From the NCBI GenBank assembly GCA_937951455.1, contig CALFBU010000214.1, forward strand, positions 1-6,513: a stretch of DNA of 6,513 nucleotides, given 5' to 3'. Shown in pieces: positions 1-6,445 of this stretch. Both the position numbers and the translations under genes were made by a program. The notes beneath the pieces were generated by a model, which was not told the DNA's origin, searched no databases, and was given only the letters and a program-made list of their open reading frames with translations. Numbering within the stretch: the first letter of the stretch is position 1; every line of letters starts with the position of its first letter. This DNA comes from an uncultured Rhizobiaceae group bacterium (lineage in GTDB: Bacteria; Pseudomonadota; Alphaproteobacteria; Rhizobiales; Rhizobiaceae).

Positions 1-2
1 TT

Positions 3-743
3 TTGTGGTTTATGGGGCGTACAAGTGATATTTTACCGACACTTAAGTCTCCACGAAAGCTGGGTATTCTATTTTTTACCTCCCTTATGATCAGTTTTAA
101 CTGGGGCATTTTTATCTGGGCGATTGCGGTTGATCGCACGCTTGAAGCGGCCATGGCTTATTATATCAATCCCCTGATGAGTGTTGCCATGGGCGTTGTA
201 TTCTTGCGTGAGCGGTTTAACAAGGCGCAACTAGTTGCTATCCTTCTTGCGGCTCTAGCGGTGTTAATCTTGACCGTCATGCAGGGTGTTTTGCCCTGGA
301 TCAGTCTTTCTCTGGCACTTACCTTTGCGCTTTACGGGCTTATTCGAAAAACCGTTGATGTCGGCCCCACACAAGGGTTTTTGGTTGAAGTGATCCTGAT
401 CTACCCAATTGCTGTTATTTACATGATCTGGCTGTTTGCAAGCGGAGACTTGTCATTCGGGTCCACAGGAGGATTAGATATATTTCTTTTGATATGTGCA
501 GGACCTGCAACTGCAGTGCCACTTATTCTTTATGCGAATGGGGCAAAACGCTTGCGACTTTCGACCATTGGCATGATGCAATATATTGCGCCAACCATGA
601 TTTTTATGATTGGCATATTCATCTTCAAGGAAGAACTAAAAACACCGCAGATTATTGCGTTTATCCTGATCTGGACAGCGCTTGCGATTTACTCATGGTC
701 TATGTTCTCCGGTAGACAAAAAAAGACCACCTCGTTGCCGTAG
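3..743 (+). CDS. rarD: EamA-family permease RarD, 3' part (5' end cut by window)
   Basis: Inner-membrane permease of the drug/metabolite transporter superfamily, RarD subgroup. The E. coli member was named for a chloramphenicol-sensitivity phenotype, and its physiological substrate is not settled. The open frame has no stop back to the window edge; the first codon seen is an internal TTG, so the true start lies to the left. The visible 246 residues hold about eight hydrophobic segments, near residues 19-43, 49-68, 76-95, 98-115, 125-145, 158-178, 187-208 and 215-234. Compared with the roughly 296 residues of E. coli RarD, about 50-60 residues and one or two helices are missing. Family marks are NWGIFIWAI (33-41), the INPL stretch (55-58) followed by LRE (68-70), and in the second EamA half a YIAPT segment (194-198) followed by FKEEL (208-212). 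The last codons lie inside the terminator hairpin of the convergent gene. No intrinsic terminator of its own is evident. Confidence 0.88.
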   Translation: MWFMGRTSDILPTLKSPRKLGILFFTSLMISFNWGIFIWAIAVDRTLEAAMAYYINPLMSVAMGVVFLRERFNKAQLVAILLAALAVLILTVMQGVLPWISLSLALTFALYGLIRKTVDVGPTQGFLVEVILIYPIAVIYMIWLFASGDLSFGSTGGLDIFLLICAGPATAVPLILYANGAKRLRLSTIGMMQYIAPTMIFMIGIFIFKEELKTPQIIAFILIWTALAIYSWSMFSGRQKKTTSLP

Positions 744-749
744 GTGGTC
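718..749 (-). terminator. Rho-independent terminator of the leftward phosphodiesterase unit
   Basis: A perfect 8-bp inverted repeat, GACCACCT (725-732) and AGGTGGTC (742-749), encloses a 9-nt loop. Seven A residues (718-724) flank it on the left, so on the minus strand the GC-rich hairpin is followed at once by seven U residues. This is the standard intrinsic terminator layout for the phosphodiesterase gene, whose stop codon lies 35 nt upstream in its own direction. On the plus strand no U run follows, so it should act in one direction only. The stem spans the last codons and stop (741-743) of rarD. Confidence 0.87.
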
Positions 750-756
750 CAGTAAG

Positions 757-795
757 GGATTGAACTGAGGGGGGATAGGGGGATTAGTTCAATCC
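757..795. repeat. 10-bp perfect inverted repeat with G-rich loop at the convergent junction
   Basis: GGATTGAACT (757-766) is exactly complementary to AGTTCAATCC (786-795). The 19-nt loop contains runs of six G (769-774) and five G (778-782) on the plus strand. The right arm includes the stop codon and last codons of the phosphodiesterase gene (TTA at 784-786, read on the minus strand). No U tract follows on either strand, so it is not an intrinsic terminator by itself. It could protect the 3' end of the rarD transcript or slow RNA polymerase coming from the left; both roles are inferred. Together with the neighbouring hairpin it gives two stem-loops within about 70 nt. Confidence 0.7.
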
Positions 796-1992
796 AAAGC
801 AATTTGCATAATAGGTAGTTGTCGCAGGCCAGTCAGAAAACAACCCCTTTATGCCAATATCCATATGAAGTGTATGTAACAGTTTCATGACATCGCCATC
901 GTTGTTGGTTACATCGCTCACGGATTGATAATACCATCCCCCGCCATCTTTCAGAAGGCCAGAACGTTCTGCAGTCCATGTAATGATATCAAGACCTGCA
1001 ACTTTGGCTTCTTTGGCGTATGTTGATGGAACCATTTTACCGTTTCCAGATGTTACCAAAACCCACATTGGCGGCGCGATATAATTGACACCCATAGCTT
1101 TTAGATCAGACATGCTATGAGCCCATGTTTCCGGTTTCATAGGAGACCAGCCAGCAATTTCATAACTTGCATCAAGGTAGACAGCCTGCTTGCCAAACTC
1201 CGGTTCGATATTAATCCAGAATAAAATATCATTCAGATTAAAAGATTGTGGAAATACATCAGATGCTGGAATGCCAGCCTGTTTGTATTCATCAATCATG
1301 GCTTGGGCGTACATTTCTTGCGTGTAGCCTTCAAAGGGCATTTCTACAGCCGGTGATTTTAATTCAGGAGTGAATTTTGAGCCAAGCGATTTGATCAGCT
1401 TTATGGATTCGGCGTGGGTCATCAAAGTCCCTTTTGTTGAATACAAATCCGTGCGCCATTTTGCTGTTCCATCAACGTATTCTTCAACTGAGCTTGCGTT
1501 GCCATTGGCGGCATCCATCTTGCCGTTTAATGTTCTAAACTCTGCCAGTGTAATTTCGGAAGCACGGCATTCGGCGCTTGCACTTTTGTTTTCCTGTTTG
1601 GGTTTGAAAGGAGACTTGCACGTGTTGGCAAGATCAGTTTGGAGAATGTTGGTTGTCGTGTGCAAGTCATTTTGCGCATGTCGGCAGATGAGTTGTTTGT
1701 CCTTGGTGAAGGTAACATCACATTCAATGATACCTGCTCCCATGCGTGCTGCTGCGGTATAGCTTTCCTTCGTATGTTCAGGAAATTGCATAGGTGCGCC
1801 ACGGTGGCCAATGGACCAATCGGACTTTTTGAAAGGGCCCGATTTGCAGGCATTCAATTTTTCCTTCAAAGGGCCTTCGTCCATATCATCAACCAGATAA
1901 AACGGGCGAGGGCCTAGCTGGACTGAGATATCACTGGCTGAGGCTGATTGTGTTACGAGTATCATTAGAAACGCTGCGATATGAATTTTCAT
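784..1992 (-). CDS. Secreted GlpQ-like glycerophosphodiester phosphodiesterase
   Basis: Probably hydrolyses glycerophosphodiesters (deacylated phospholipids) to sn-glycerol 3-phosphate and an alcohol in the periplasm. The ATG at 1992 gives 402 residues and a signal peptide starting MKIHIAAFL; the frame also allows a TTG three codons upstream, which is less likely. The hydrophobic stretch 5-14 and the ASA at 17-19 suggest cleavage near residue 19. Catalytic features of the TIM-barrel GDPD family are visible: HRG (63-65), PEHT (71-74, the GlpQ form of the usual PENT), the metal-binding pair E90/D92, the second histidine H105 followed by TTT (112-114), E210 in ELK, and SDWP (386-389) near the C-terminus. 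It is longer than E. coli GlpQ (358 residues), with extra sequence around 115-190, and the mature part has six cysteines (48, 91, 103, 125, 142, 398), so disulfides are possible. It starts 12 nt after the LOG stop with no clear Shine-Dalgarno, suggesting translational coupling. Exact substrate is unknown. Confidence 0.88.
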   Translation of the reverse strand: MKIHIAAFLMILVTQSASASDISVQLGPRPFYLVDDMDEGPLKEKLNACKSGPFKKSDWSIGHRGAPMQFPEHTKESYTAAARMGAGIIECDVTFTKDKQLICRHAQNDLHTTTNILQTDLANTCKSPFKPKQENKSASAECRASEITLAEFRTLNGKMDAANGNASSVEEYVDGTAKWRTDLYSTKGTLMTHAESIKLIKSLGSKFTPELKSPAVEMPFEGYTQEMYAQAMIDEYKQAGIPASDVFPQSFNLNDILFWINIEPEFGKQAVYLDASYEIAGWSPMKPETWAHSMSDLKAMGVNYIAPPMWVLVTSGNGKMVPSTYAKEAKVAGLDIITWTAERSGLLKDGGGWYYQSVSDVTNNDGDVMKLLHTLHMDIGIKGLFSDWPATTTYYANCFGLN

Positions 1993-2004
1993 GACATTCA
2001 AATC

Positions 2005-2559
2005 TTATAAATTGAGCCTGATAATGACGTCTTCTGCCTTATCAATCACAATCGGGTTTACCTTGTTTGCTGTGTGTATGAAGCCTGATGTTTTCATGTG
2101 GTTAATTAACTCCAGCATGGGTTGCCAAAAGTTATTGGTATTTAAAAATGCGATGGGCTTTTGATGTCTGCCCAATTGCGCCCAAGTGATGATCTCGACG
2201 ATTTCTTCCAACGTTCCAATGCCGCCGGGAAGCGCAATGAATGCATCGGACTCTTCAAACATGCGCTGCTTGCGCTCATGCATGTTGTGCGTAATGGCAA
2301 TTTCAAGATTTTCTGATGACTGATCCCATTCACCTTCTTTGGGTAACAAGAAATCAGGAATAATACCCAGAACCTTGCCGCCGTTGTCTTGAACAGATTG
2401 GGAGACCGCTCCCATAATGCCACGCGATCCGCCACCATAGACCAAGCGAATGTTACGTTCTGCCAAGCTTGTGCCAAGAGTTTTGGCGGCTTCGATAAAT
2501 TCCGGCTCATTTCCCGGTTGAGAGCCACAATAAACACAAATTGATTTGATTGATTGCAT
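2005..2559 (-). CDS. LOG-family nucleoside 5'-monophosphate phosphoribohydrolase (TIGR00730 type)
   Basis: Cytosolic Rossmann-fold protein of 184 residues. Characterised relatives (plant LOG and bacterial homologues) cleave the N-glycosidic bond of cytokinin or adenosine 5'-monophosphates to the free base and ribose 5-phosphate; in bacteria without cytokinins the role is probably nucleotide turnover. Seen here: an N-terminal beta strand with VYCGS (9-13), YGGGSRGIMG (41-50), MHERK (93-97, with the conserved catalytic-region arginine R96), and the family signature PGGIGTLEE (111-119, ending in the glutamate needed for activity). The length is typical. The start at 2559 is supported by GAAGGA at 2568-2573 in the minus sense, 8 nt upstream. 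It is the first gene of a leftward pair with the phosphodiesterase and is divergent from the LysM gene. Annotation as lysine decarboxylase, common for this family in older databases, is wrong. Substrate range cannot be read from sequence. Confidence 0.92.
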   Translation of the reverse strand: MQSIKSICVYCGSQPGNEPEFIEAAKTLGTSLAERNIRLVYGGGSRGIMGAVSQSVQDNGGKVLGIIPDFLLPKEGEWDQSSENLEIAITHNMHERKQRMFEESDAFIALPGGIGTLEEIVEIITWAQLGRHQKPIAFLNTNNFWQPMLELINHMKTSGFIHTANKVNPIVIDKAEDVIIRLNL

Positions 2560-2661
2560 TCTATGGTTCCTTCATCATCTATGCTATTAATAAGGCCGTA
2601 GTAAATAAGCGAATCGTAGCCTTTTATATGGGTTAACATACAGCGACTTGCAGGAGATGAC
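2560..2661. promoter_or_regulatory. Divergent intergenic region, LOG unit and LysM gene
   Basis: These 102 nt separate two divergently transcribed genes, so promoters for both must lie here or extend into the genes. The region is AT-rich in its middle (about 2581-2640). A TATTAA (minus sense, 2587-2592) and TATATG or TAACAT (plus sense, 2625-2630 and 2634-2639) could be -10 elements, but none has a convincing -35 partner, so I do not place a promoter. A GANTC site (GAATC, 2611-2615), the methylation target of CcrM in alphaproteobacteria, lies in the middle. Ribosome binding sites are clear at both ends: GAAGGA for LOG and AGGAG (2652-2656) for the LysM gene. Confidence 0.5.
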
Positions 2662-4077
2662 ATGGCAAAAGGGTTAGCACCAGTGTTTTTTACAGCATGT
2701 GGCGTCGTAGTCGCAGGTGTTGCGGGGTATTCTATATTTGAAACACAATCCGCCAGTCACAAACCTGTAAGTGTTGTTTCAGAAACAGTTTCAGGCGCAG
2801 GTCGTGCTGGTAAGACCGTGCAAGAAGAGGCAGAGCAGGAAACTGCTAAGCTTGATCTTTCTCAAGATGACACATCAAGCAATTCTACCATAAAGCCAGA
2901 TGCCAAGAGTGAAGCCCCCGTCGCACCCATTGAAGTAGTGCCTGTTAAGCCAAGCTTTGGTCTTGTGCGTGTCGAACGTGATGGCAGCGCAGTGATTGCA
3001 GGTGAGGGGCCGGCAAATGAATTGGTTCAACTTATTGAAGGGGCTAAAGTTCTTTCCGAAGCTACGTCTAGCGCAGCGGGTGAGTTTGTGTTTGTTTTGG
3101 ATGAGCCGTTAACACCAGGTGCTCATGAACTCTTTTTGCGTGTCATTCCAAAAGAAGGCAAGCCATCGCTCTCCTCATCTTTTGCTTTTGTCGATGTGCC
3201 AAAGCCCAAGACGATAGGCGAAGTAACCGTTTTATTGGCAGAGGCCGGTAAGCCCACTCAAATTCTGCAAAAGCTTAAGGAAGAATCTGTTAGTGATCAG
3301 GCTGAACCCGAAGAAAAGATTGTAACGGCAACGGCTCAATCCAAAATTACACTTGCCAAGCCAGAAGATGAATCACAGGCTAAAGTTGAGACAGATAATG
3401 CTGAGATAAAAAAGACTGAGGTTTCTGCATTGGCGCCCGTTTTGATTGAGGCAGCTGATGTCGAAAATGGCAAGATTTTTATAGCCGGCACGGGGGAGCC
3501 GCTTACATCGATTAATATATATCTTGAAAACGAGCTACTCGGTACAGCGCAGGTGGCAGAAAACGGTGCTTTTTTGTTTGAAGGTTCAAGTGCGCTTAAA
3601 CCGGGTCGATATGATATCCGCGCGGACATGACAAAAGGCGGCGCCAGTGTTTTGGCAAGGGCAGAAGTTACACTGGTTCACGAGCCTGAAGTGGTCGCAG
3701 ATACTCTCAAAGCAGAACCTAAAGAAGAAATTGCTAGTGTTGAAACACAACAACAGCTTGCGCAGGAAGAAGAGCCTGTTGCTCTAGTCGAAGAGACGAA
3801 AGTGGAAGATGAGGCTGAACAAACAACGTCCAGCACAACGCCCGATGCTTTAGAAAAGAAAGAACCTATACAGTCGGATAAAAAAGAAATTCAAACTGGA
3901 AGTGCTGTAATCATTCGTCGTGGTGATAACCTATGGACTGTTGCAAGGCGCAACTACGGTGCTGGTATAAGATACACAACGATCTTTGAGGCAAATAGGG
4001 ATCAAGTCAGGGATCCTAACAGAATTTATCCAGGGCAAGTTTTAAAAGTTCCTGAGTCGGCGCAAGAATCGCAATAA
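2662..4077 (+). CDS. Membrane-anchored protein with two Ig-like modules and C-terminal LysM domain
   Basis: Cell-envelope protein of 471 residues, probably fixed in the inner membrane by one N-terminal helix and binding peptidoglycan in the periplasm. Layout: hydrophobic segment about residues 7-25 without a clear signal-peptidase site; a charged, low-complexity linker to about 95; a first beta-rich Ig-like module (about 98-178, GSAVIAGEGPANE then a GEFVF and PGAHEL pattern); an acidic linker; a second, similar module (about 258-340, GKIFIAGTGEP then GAFLFEG and PGRYDIRA); a strongly acidic Glu-rich linker (about 341-412); and a LysM domain (about 414-464) with RRGDNLWTVARRNYG and YPGQVLKVP. 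The two modules share the order IAG-G-P, G-F-F and PG, so they look like diverged copies. Start chosen by AGGAG at 2652-2656, 5 nt before the ATG. No enzymatic domain is seen, so a structural or partner-recruiting role is inferred. No terminator separates it from arsR. Confidence 0.85.
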   Translation: MAKGLAPVFFTACGVVVAGVAGYSIFETQSASHKPVSVVSETVSGAGRAGKTVQEEAEQETAKLDLSQDDTSSNSTIKPDAKSEAPVAPIEVVPVKPSFGLVRVERDGSAVIAGEGPANELVQLIEGAKVLSEATSSAAGEFVFVLDEPLTPGAHELFLRVIPKEGKPSLSSSFAFVDVPKPKTIGEVTVLLAEAGKPTQILQKLKEESVSDQAEPEEKIVTATAQSKITLAKPEDESQAKVETDNAEIKKTEVSALAPVLIEAADVENGKIFIAGTGEPLTSINIYLENELLGTAQVAENGAFLFEGSSALKPGRYDIRADMTKGGASVLARAEVTLVHEPEVVADTLKAEPKEEIASVETQQQLAQEEEPVALVEETKVEDEAEQTTSSTTPDALEKKEPIQSDKKEIQTGSAVIIRRGDNLWTVARRNYGAGIRYTTIFEANRDQVRDPNRIYPGQVLKVPESAQESQ

Positions 4078-4088
4078 CTTATTGCAGT

Positions 4089-4117
4089 TTGACTTCATCG
4101 GTAAATGCCGATAAAGA
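4089..4117 (+). promoter_or_regulatory. Candidate promoter with embedded palindrome upstream of the arsR-type gene
   Basis: TTGACT (4089-4094) matches five of six bases of a sigma70-type -35. It is followed either by GATAAA at 15 bp (4110-4115) or by TAAAGA at 17 bp (4112-4117). A perfect inverted repeat, ATCGG (4097-4101) and CCGAT (4108-4112) with a 6-nt centre, fills the spacer, which is where a repressor would block polymerase. The predicted transcript would begin only a few nt before, or at, the ATG at 4124, implying a short or absent leader. The arms are shorter than those of classical ArsR/SmtB 12-2-12 operators, so operator identity is a guess. Confidence 0.35.
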
Positions 4118-4123
4118 TGCTTA

Positions 4124-4456
4124 ATGAAATCACGCAAATTAAAATCTTGCGGTTGTGAATCAACTGAAAAAATGGCGGAAGCGCTCAAAGCGCTTGGTCA
4201 TCCCGTTCGTTTGAAAATTGTTCGGGAACTTAAGTCGCTTGAAAGTTGTTGTTGTGCTGATATGTGCGAATGCTTTTCGCAATCTCAATCAACGATCTCG
4301 CAACATCTTTCGGTCTTAAAAGACGCAGGTATCGTCAACTTTGAAAAAAATGGCAACAAGTCATGCTTCACGCTGAACCATGATGCCTTGAAAGAAATAC
4401 AAAGTGCCATGAGTGCGCTTTATAAAAATCCGATGTCAGGGGCTAACATTGACTGA
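4124..4456 (+). CDS. ArsR/SmtB-family metal-sensing transcriptional regulator, cysteine-rich
   Basis: Winged-helix repressor of 110 residues; family members bind operator DNA when metal-free and release it on binding metal or metalloid. Visible: the dimer/DNA-core stretch LKALGHPVRLKIVREL (21-36), the metal-loop region SCCCADMCEC (41-50), the recognition helix around STISQHLSVLKDAG (56-69), and the beta-wing (about 70-84). There are eight cysteines: 9, 11, 42, 43, 44, 48, 50 and 81. An N-terminal C-x-C plus cysteines beside the DNA-reading helix resembles the alpha3N arrangement of CadC-type sensors of Cd, Pb or Zn. The C-terminal helix lacks the Asp/His pattern of an alpha5 zinc site. A weak AAAGA (4113-4117) sits 6 nt before the ATG. 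Its end overlaps the ABC transporter gene by 8 bp, which makes that transporter the likely regulated partner. The inducing metal is not determined by sequence. Confidence 0.88.
   Translation: MKSRKLKSCGCESTEKMAEALKALGHPVRLKIVRELKSLESCCCADMCECFSQSQSTISQHLSVLKDAGIVNFEKNGNKSCFTLNHDALKEIQSAMSALYKNPMSGANID
4438..4442 (+). promoter_or_regulatory. Ribosome binding site for the ABC transporter, inside the regulator gene
   Basis: AGGGG lies 6 nt before the TTG at 4449. This spacing selects TTG as start over the GTG at 4413, which has no comparable site, and over the ATG pair from 4536. The site is within the last codons of the arsR-type gene, so ribosomes finishing that gene (stop 4454-4456) are positioned to begin the next. 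Confidence 0.65.
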
Positions 4457-6395
4457 TACAAGTGCTTTAAACAAGCATACTATAAAATCTACTACCGATG
4501 GAACTAAGCCATTTGTTGATGCAGGGCGTGGTGGCATGATGGGGACGCTTGTCAATCTGTGGCCCTTTATGTGGCCGAGTGATCGGCCTGATCTGAAGCG
4601 TCGTGTTTTCTATGCCGCAGTCTTGATGGTTATTGGCAAAATAGTAACCGTGCTTATTCCGTATTTTTACAAGTTGGCGACGGATGCGTTGACGGGCGAC
4701 TTGGACGTTGACGGTAGCATTCGAACCTGGCTTCCCATTATTCTGCTCACCCCTGTCATGCTGGTGGTCCTTTACAATGTTGGCAGGGTTGCATCGATTG
4801 CATTTAATCAAGTGCGTGATGCACTGTTTGCCAGCGTAGGCCAACATGCCGTGCGACAGCTTTCTTCGATTGTATTTGGTCATTTGCATTCGCTAAGTTT
4901 GCGTTATCACTTACAGCGCAGGACGGGCGGTCTGACACGAGTTATTGAACGTGGTACCAAGGGTATTGAAGCGATTGTAAGGTTTTCGATATTAAGCGGC
5001 CTGCCAACCATTCTTGAATTTTTCTTCATGGCTGTGGTCATCTGGTATTGGTTTGATTGGCGATATGTGGCCGTTATCTCAATCATGATCTGGGCTTATG
5101 TCTGGTTTACCATTCGGGCATCTGACTGGCGTATCAATATTCGCCGCGACATGAACGATAATGATACGGAAGCCAATTCAAAGGCGATCGACTCTCTGCT
5201 CAATTTTGAGACGGTCAAGTATTTTGGCAATGAAGAACTGGAAGCCAATCGCTTCGGTGATTCCATGGCACGCTATGAAAAAGCAGCTACAAAGGTCTGG
5301 ACATCACTTGCCTGGCTGAACTTTGGCCAAGCGGTCATCATGGGCTTTGGCATGGTAACTTGCATGCTGCTTTCTGTTTATGCCGTGCAAGCGGGTGAGC
5401 AAACGCTTGGTGATTTTGTCATGATCAATGCGCTCTTGATGCAATTGTTCGTGCCGCTTAACTTCATCGGATTTATTTACCGTGAAATACGACAGGGCTT
5501 TGCTGATCTTGAAGAGATGTTCAAACTTTTGGGTGTTAATCAGGAGATCAAAGACAAACCTAACGCCCCTGATATGGATATCACTGAAGGTTCTATCCGT
5601 TTTGAGGATGTTTCTTTTCATTACGATGAAGATCGAAAAATTCTAAAGAATGTTTCTTTCGAAGTACCTGCAGGTAAGACCGTTGCAATCGTCGGGCCTT
5701 CTGGCGCGGGCAAGTCTACCATATCGCGTTTGATGTTCAGATTTTATGATGTCATAGAAGGTGCGATACGCGTGGATGGGCAAGATTTGCGAGATGTCAG
5801 GCAAAAGAGCTTACGCGATAAAATAGGCATGGTGCCTCAAGATACTGTTTTGTTCAACGAGACGATTGCCTACAACATACGCTATGGGCGGCCTAATGCG
5901 AGCGACAGGGAAGTCGAAGAGGCCGCCGAGATGGCGCAGATTGGCGACTTTATCAGGTCTCTGCCAGACGGGTTTAAAACCGAAGTGGGTGAGCGAGGTT
6001 TAAAACTATCAGGCGGCGAAAAACAACGTGTTGCGATTGCCAGAACATTGCTCAAAGCCCCGCCAGTGCTGATATTGGATGAAGCAACGTCTGCGCTTGA
6101 TACGCAGACTGAGCGAGAAATACAAACAGCCCTTGATGTTGTGTCAAAAGATCGTACCACCATCGTTATTGCGCACAGGCTATCAACGGTTGTTTCCGCT
6201 GATGAAATACTTGTACTACGCGCTGGTGAAATTGTTGAGCGTGGCACGCATAAGGTTCTATTAAAGAAGAAAGGACTTTATGAGCAAATGTGGAGCAGAC
6301 AACGTGAGGCGACAGAGGCTGAAGAGCGTCTGAGAGCTGCACGAGAGAGCGATGAACTTGGTATTATAACGCGCAAGAAAACAACCAACGATTGA
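4449..6395 (+). CDS. Atm1/ABCB7/HMT1-type ABC half-transporter (permease fused to ATPase)
   Basis: Inner-membrane exporter of 648 residues that works as a homodimer. Relatives (yeast Atm1, Novosphingobium Atm1, HMT1) move glutathione-derived compounds, including oxidised glutathione, metal-thiol conjugates or a sulfur species for Fe-S assembly. Numbered from the TTG start, six helices fall near 53-75, 94-114, 181-201, 204-224, 285-315 and 320-347. RVIERGTKGIEAI (164-176) carries the arginine pair R164/R168, spaced like the glutathione-contacting arginines of bacterial Atm1, and DSLLNFETVKYFGNE (248-262) is typical of the group. The ATPase is intact: A-loop Tyr392, Walker A GPSGAGKST (416-424), Q-loop Q464, signature LSGGEKQR (520-527), Walker B VLILDE (540-545), SALD (548-551) and switch His576. 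A charged tail follows. The start overlaps the upstream regulator by 8 bp; a later start at the ATG pair from 4536 would shorten the poorly conserved N-terminus only. Substrate is inferred, not shown. Confidence 0.9.
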   Translation: MTDTSALNKHTIKSTTDGTKPFVDAGRGGMMGTLVNLWPFMWPSDRPDLKRRVFYAAVLMVIGKIVTVLIPYFYKLATDALTGDLDVDGSIRTWLPIILLTPVMLVVLYNVGRVASIAFNQVRDALFASVGQHAVRQLSSIVFGHLHSLSLRYHLQRRTGGLTRVIERGTKGIEAIVRFSILSGLPTILEFFFMAVVIWYWFDWRYVAVISIMIWAYVWFTIRASDWRINIRRDMNDNDTEANSKAIDSLLNFETVKYFGNEELEANRFGDSMARYEKAATKVWTSLAWLNFGQAVIMGFGMVTCMLLSVYAVQAGEQTLGDFVMINALLMQLFVPLNFIGFIYREIRQGFADLEEMFKLLGVNQEIKDKPNAPDMDITEGSIRFEDVSFHYDEDRKILKNVSFEVPAGKTVAIVGPSGAGKSTISRLMFRFYDVIEGAIRVDGQDLRDVRQKSLRDKIGMVPQDTVLFNETIAYNIRYGRPNASDREVEEAAEMAQIGDFIRSLPDGFKTEVGERGLKLSGGEKQRVAIARTLLKAPPVLILDEATSALDTQTEREIQTALDVVSKDRTTIVIAHRLSTVVSADEILVLRAGEIVERGTHKVLLKKKGLYEQMWSRQREATEAEERLRAARESDELGIITRKKTTND

Positions 6396-6445
6396 GTTAA
6401 AATCATAAACCTGATAGCAGTCAGGAAACTATTTGCGGGAAAATC

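Noticed and set aside
757..795. tRNA-like appearance: AGTTCAATCC resembles a T-arm, hinting at a tRNA remnant or attachment site
   Set aside because: No acceptor stem, anticodon arm or CCA can be built around it, and the G-rich loop does not fit a tRNA; no integrase or direct repeat is nearby.
1370..1917. Plus-strand open frames opposite the phosphodiesterase gene
   Set aside because: They are antisense shadows of a gene with clear catalytic motifs; their translations show no recognisable domain and they lack convincing ribosome sites.
2142..2663. Minus-strand open frame of 173 codons overlapping the LOG gene
   Set aside because: It lies in another frame of the LOG coding sequence and its product shows no family pattern, whereas the LOG frame has complete motifs and a good ribosome site.
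4179..4195. Inverted repeat AAGCGCT-N3-AGCGCTT within the regulator gene, considered as an internal operator
   Set aside because: It is explained by repeated Ala-Leu codons (EALKAL) in the conserved LKALGHP region, and its place 55 nt inside the gene makes an operator role unlikely without other support.
4413..4448. Longest-frame GTG start for the transporter
   Set aside because: No ribosome site precedes it and the added residues come from the regulator's coding sequence in another frame; TTG 4449 has a well-spaced AGGGG.
4467..4889. Minus-strand open frame opposite the transporter N-terminal half
   Set aside because: Antisense to a clearly coding ABC transporter; the product is rich in basic and His/Asn residues with no domain pattern.
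6410..6425. Hairpin CCTGA-N6-TCAGG between the transporter and psd, considered as a terminator
   Set aside because: Only five base pairs and no U run afterwards; too weak for an intrinsic terminator.
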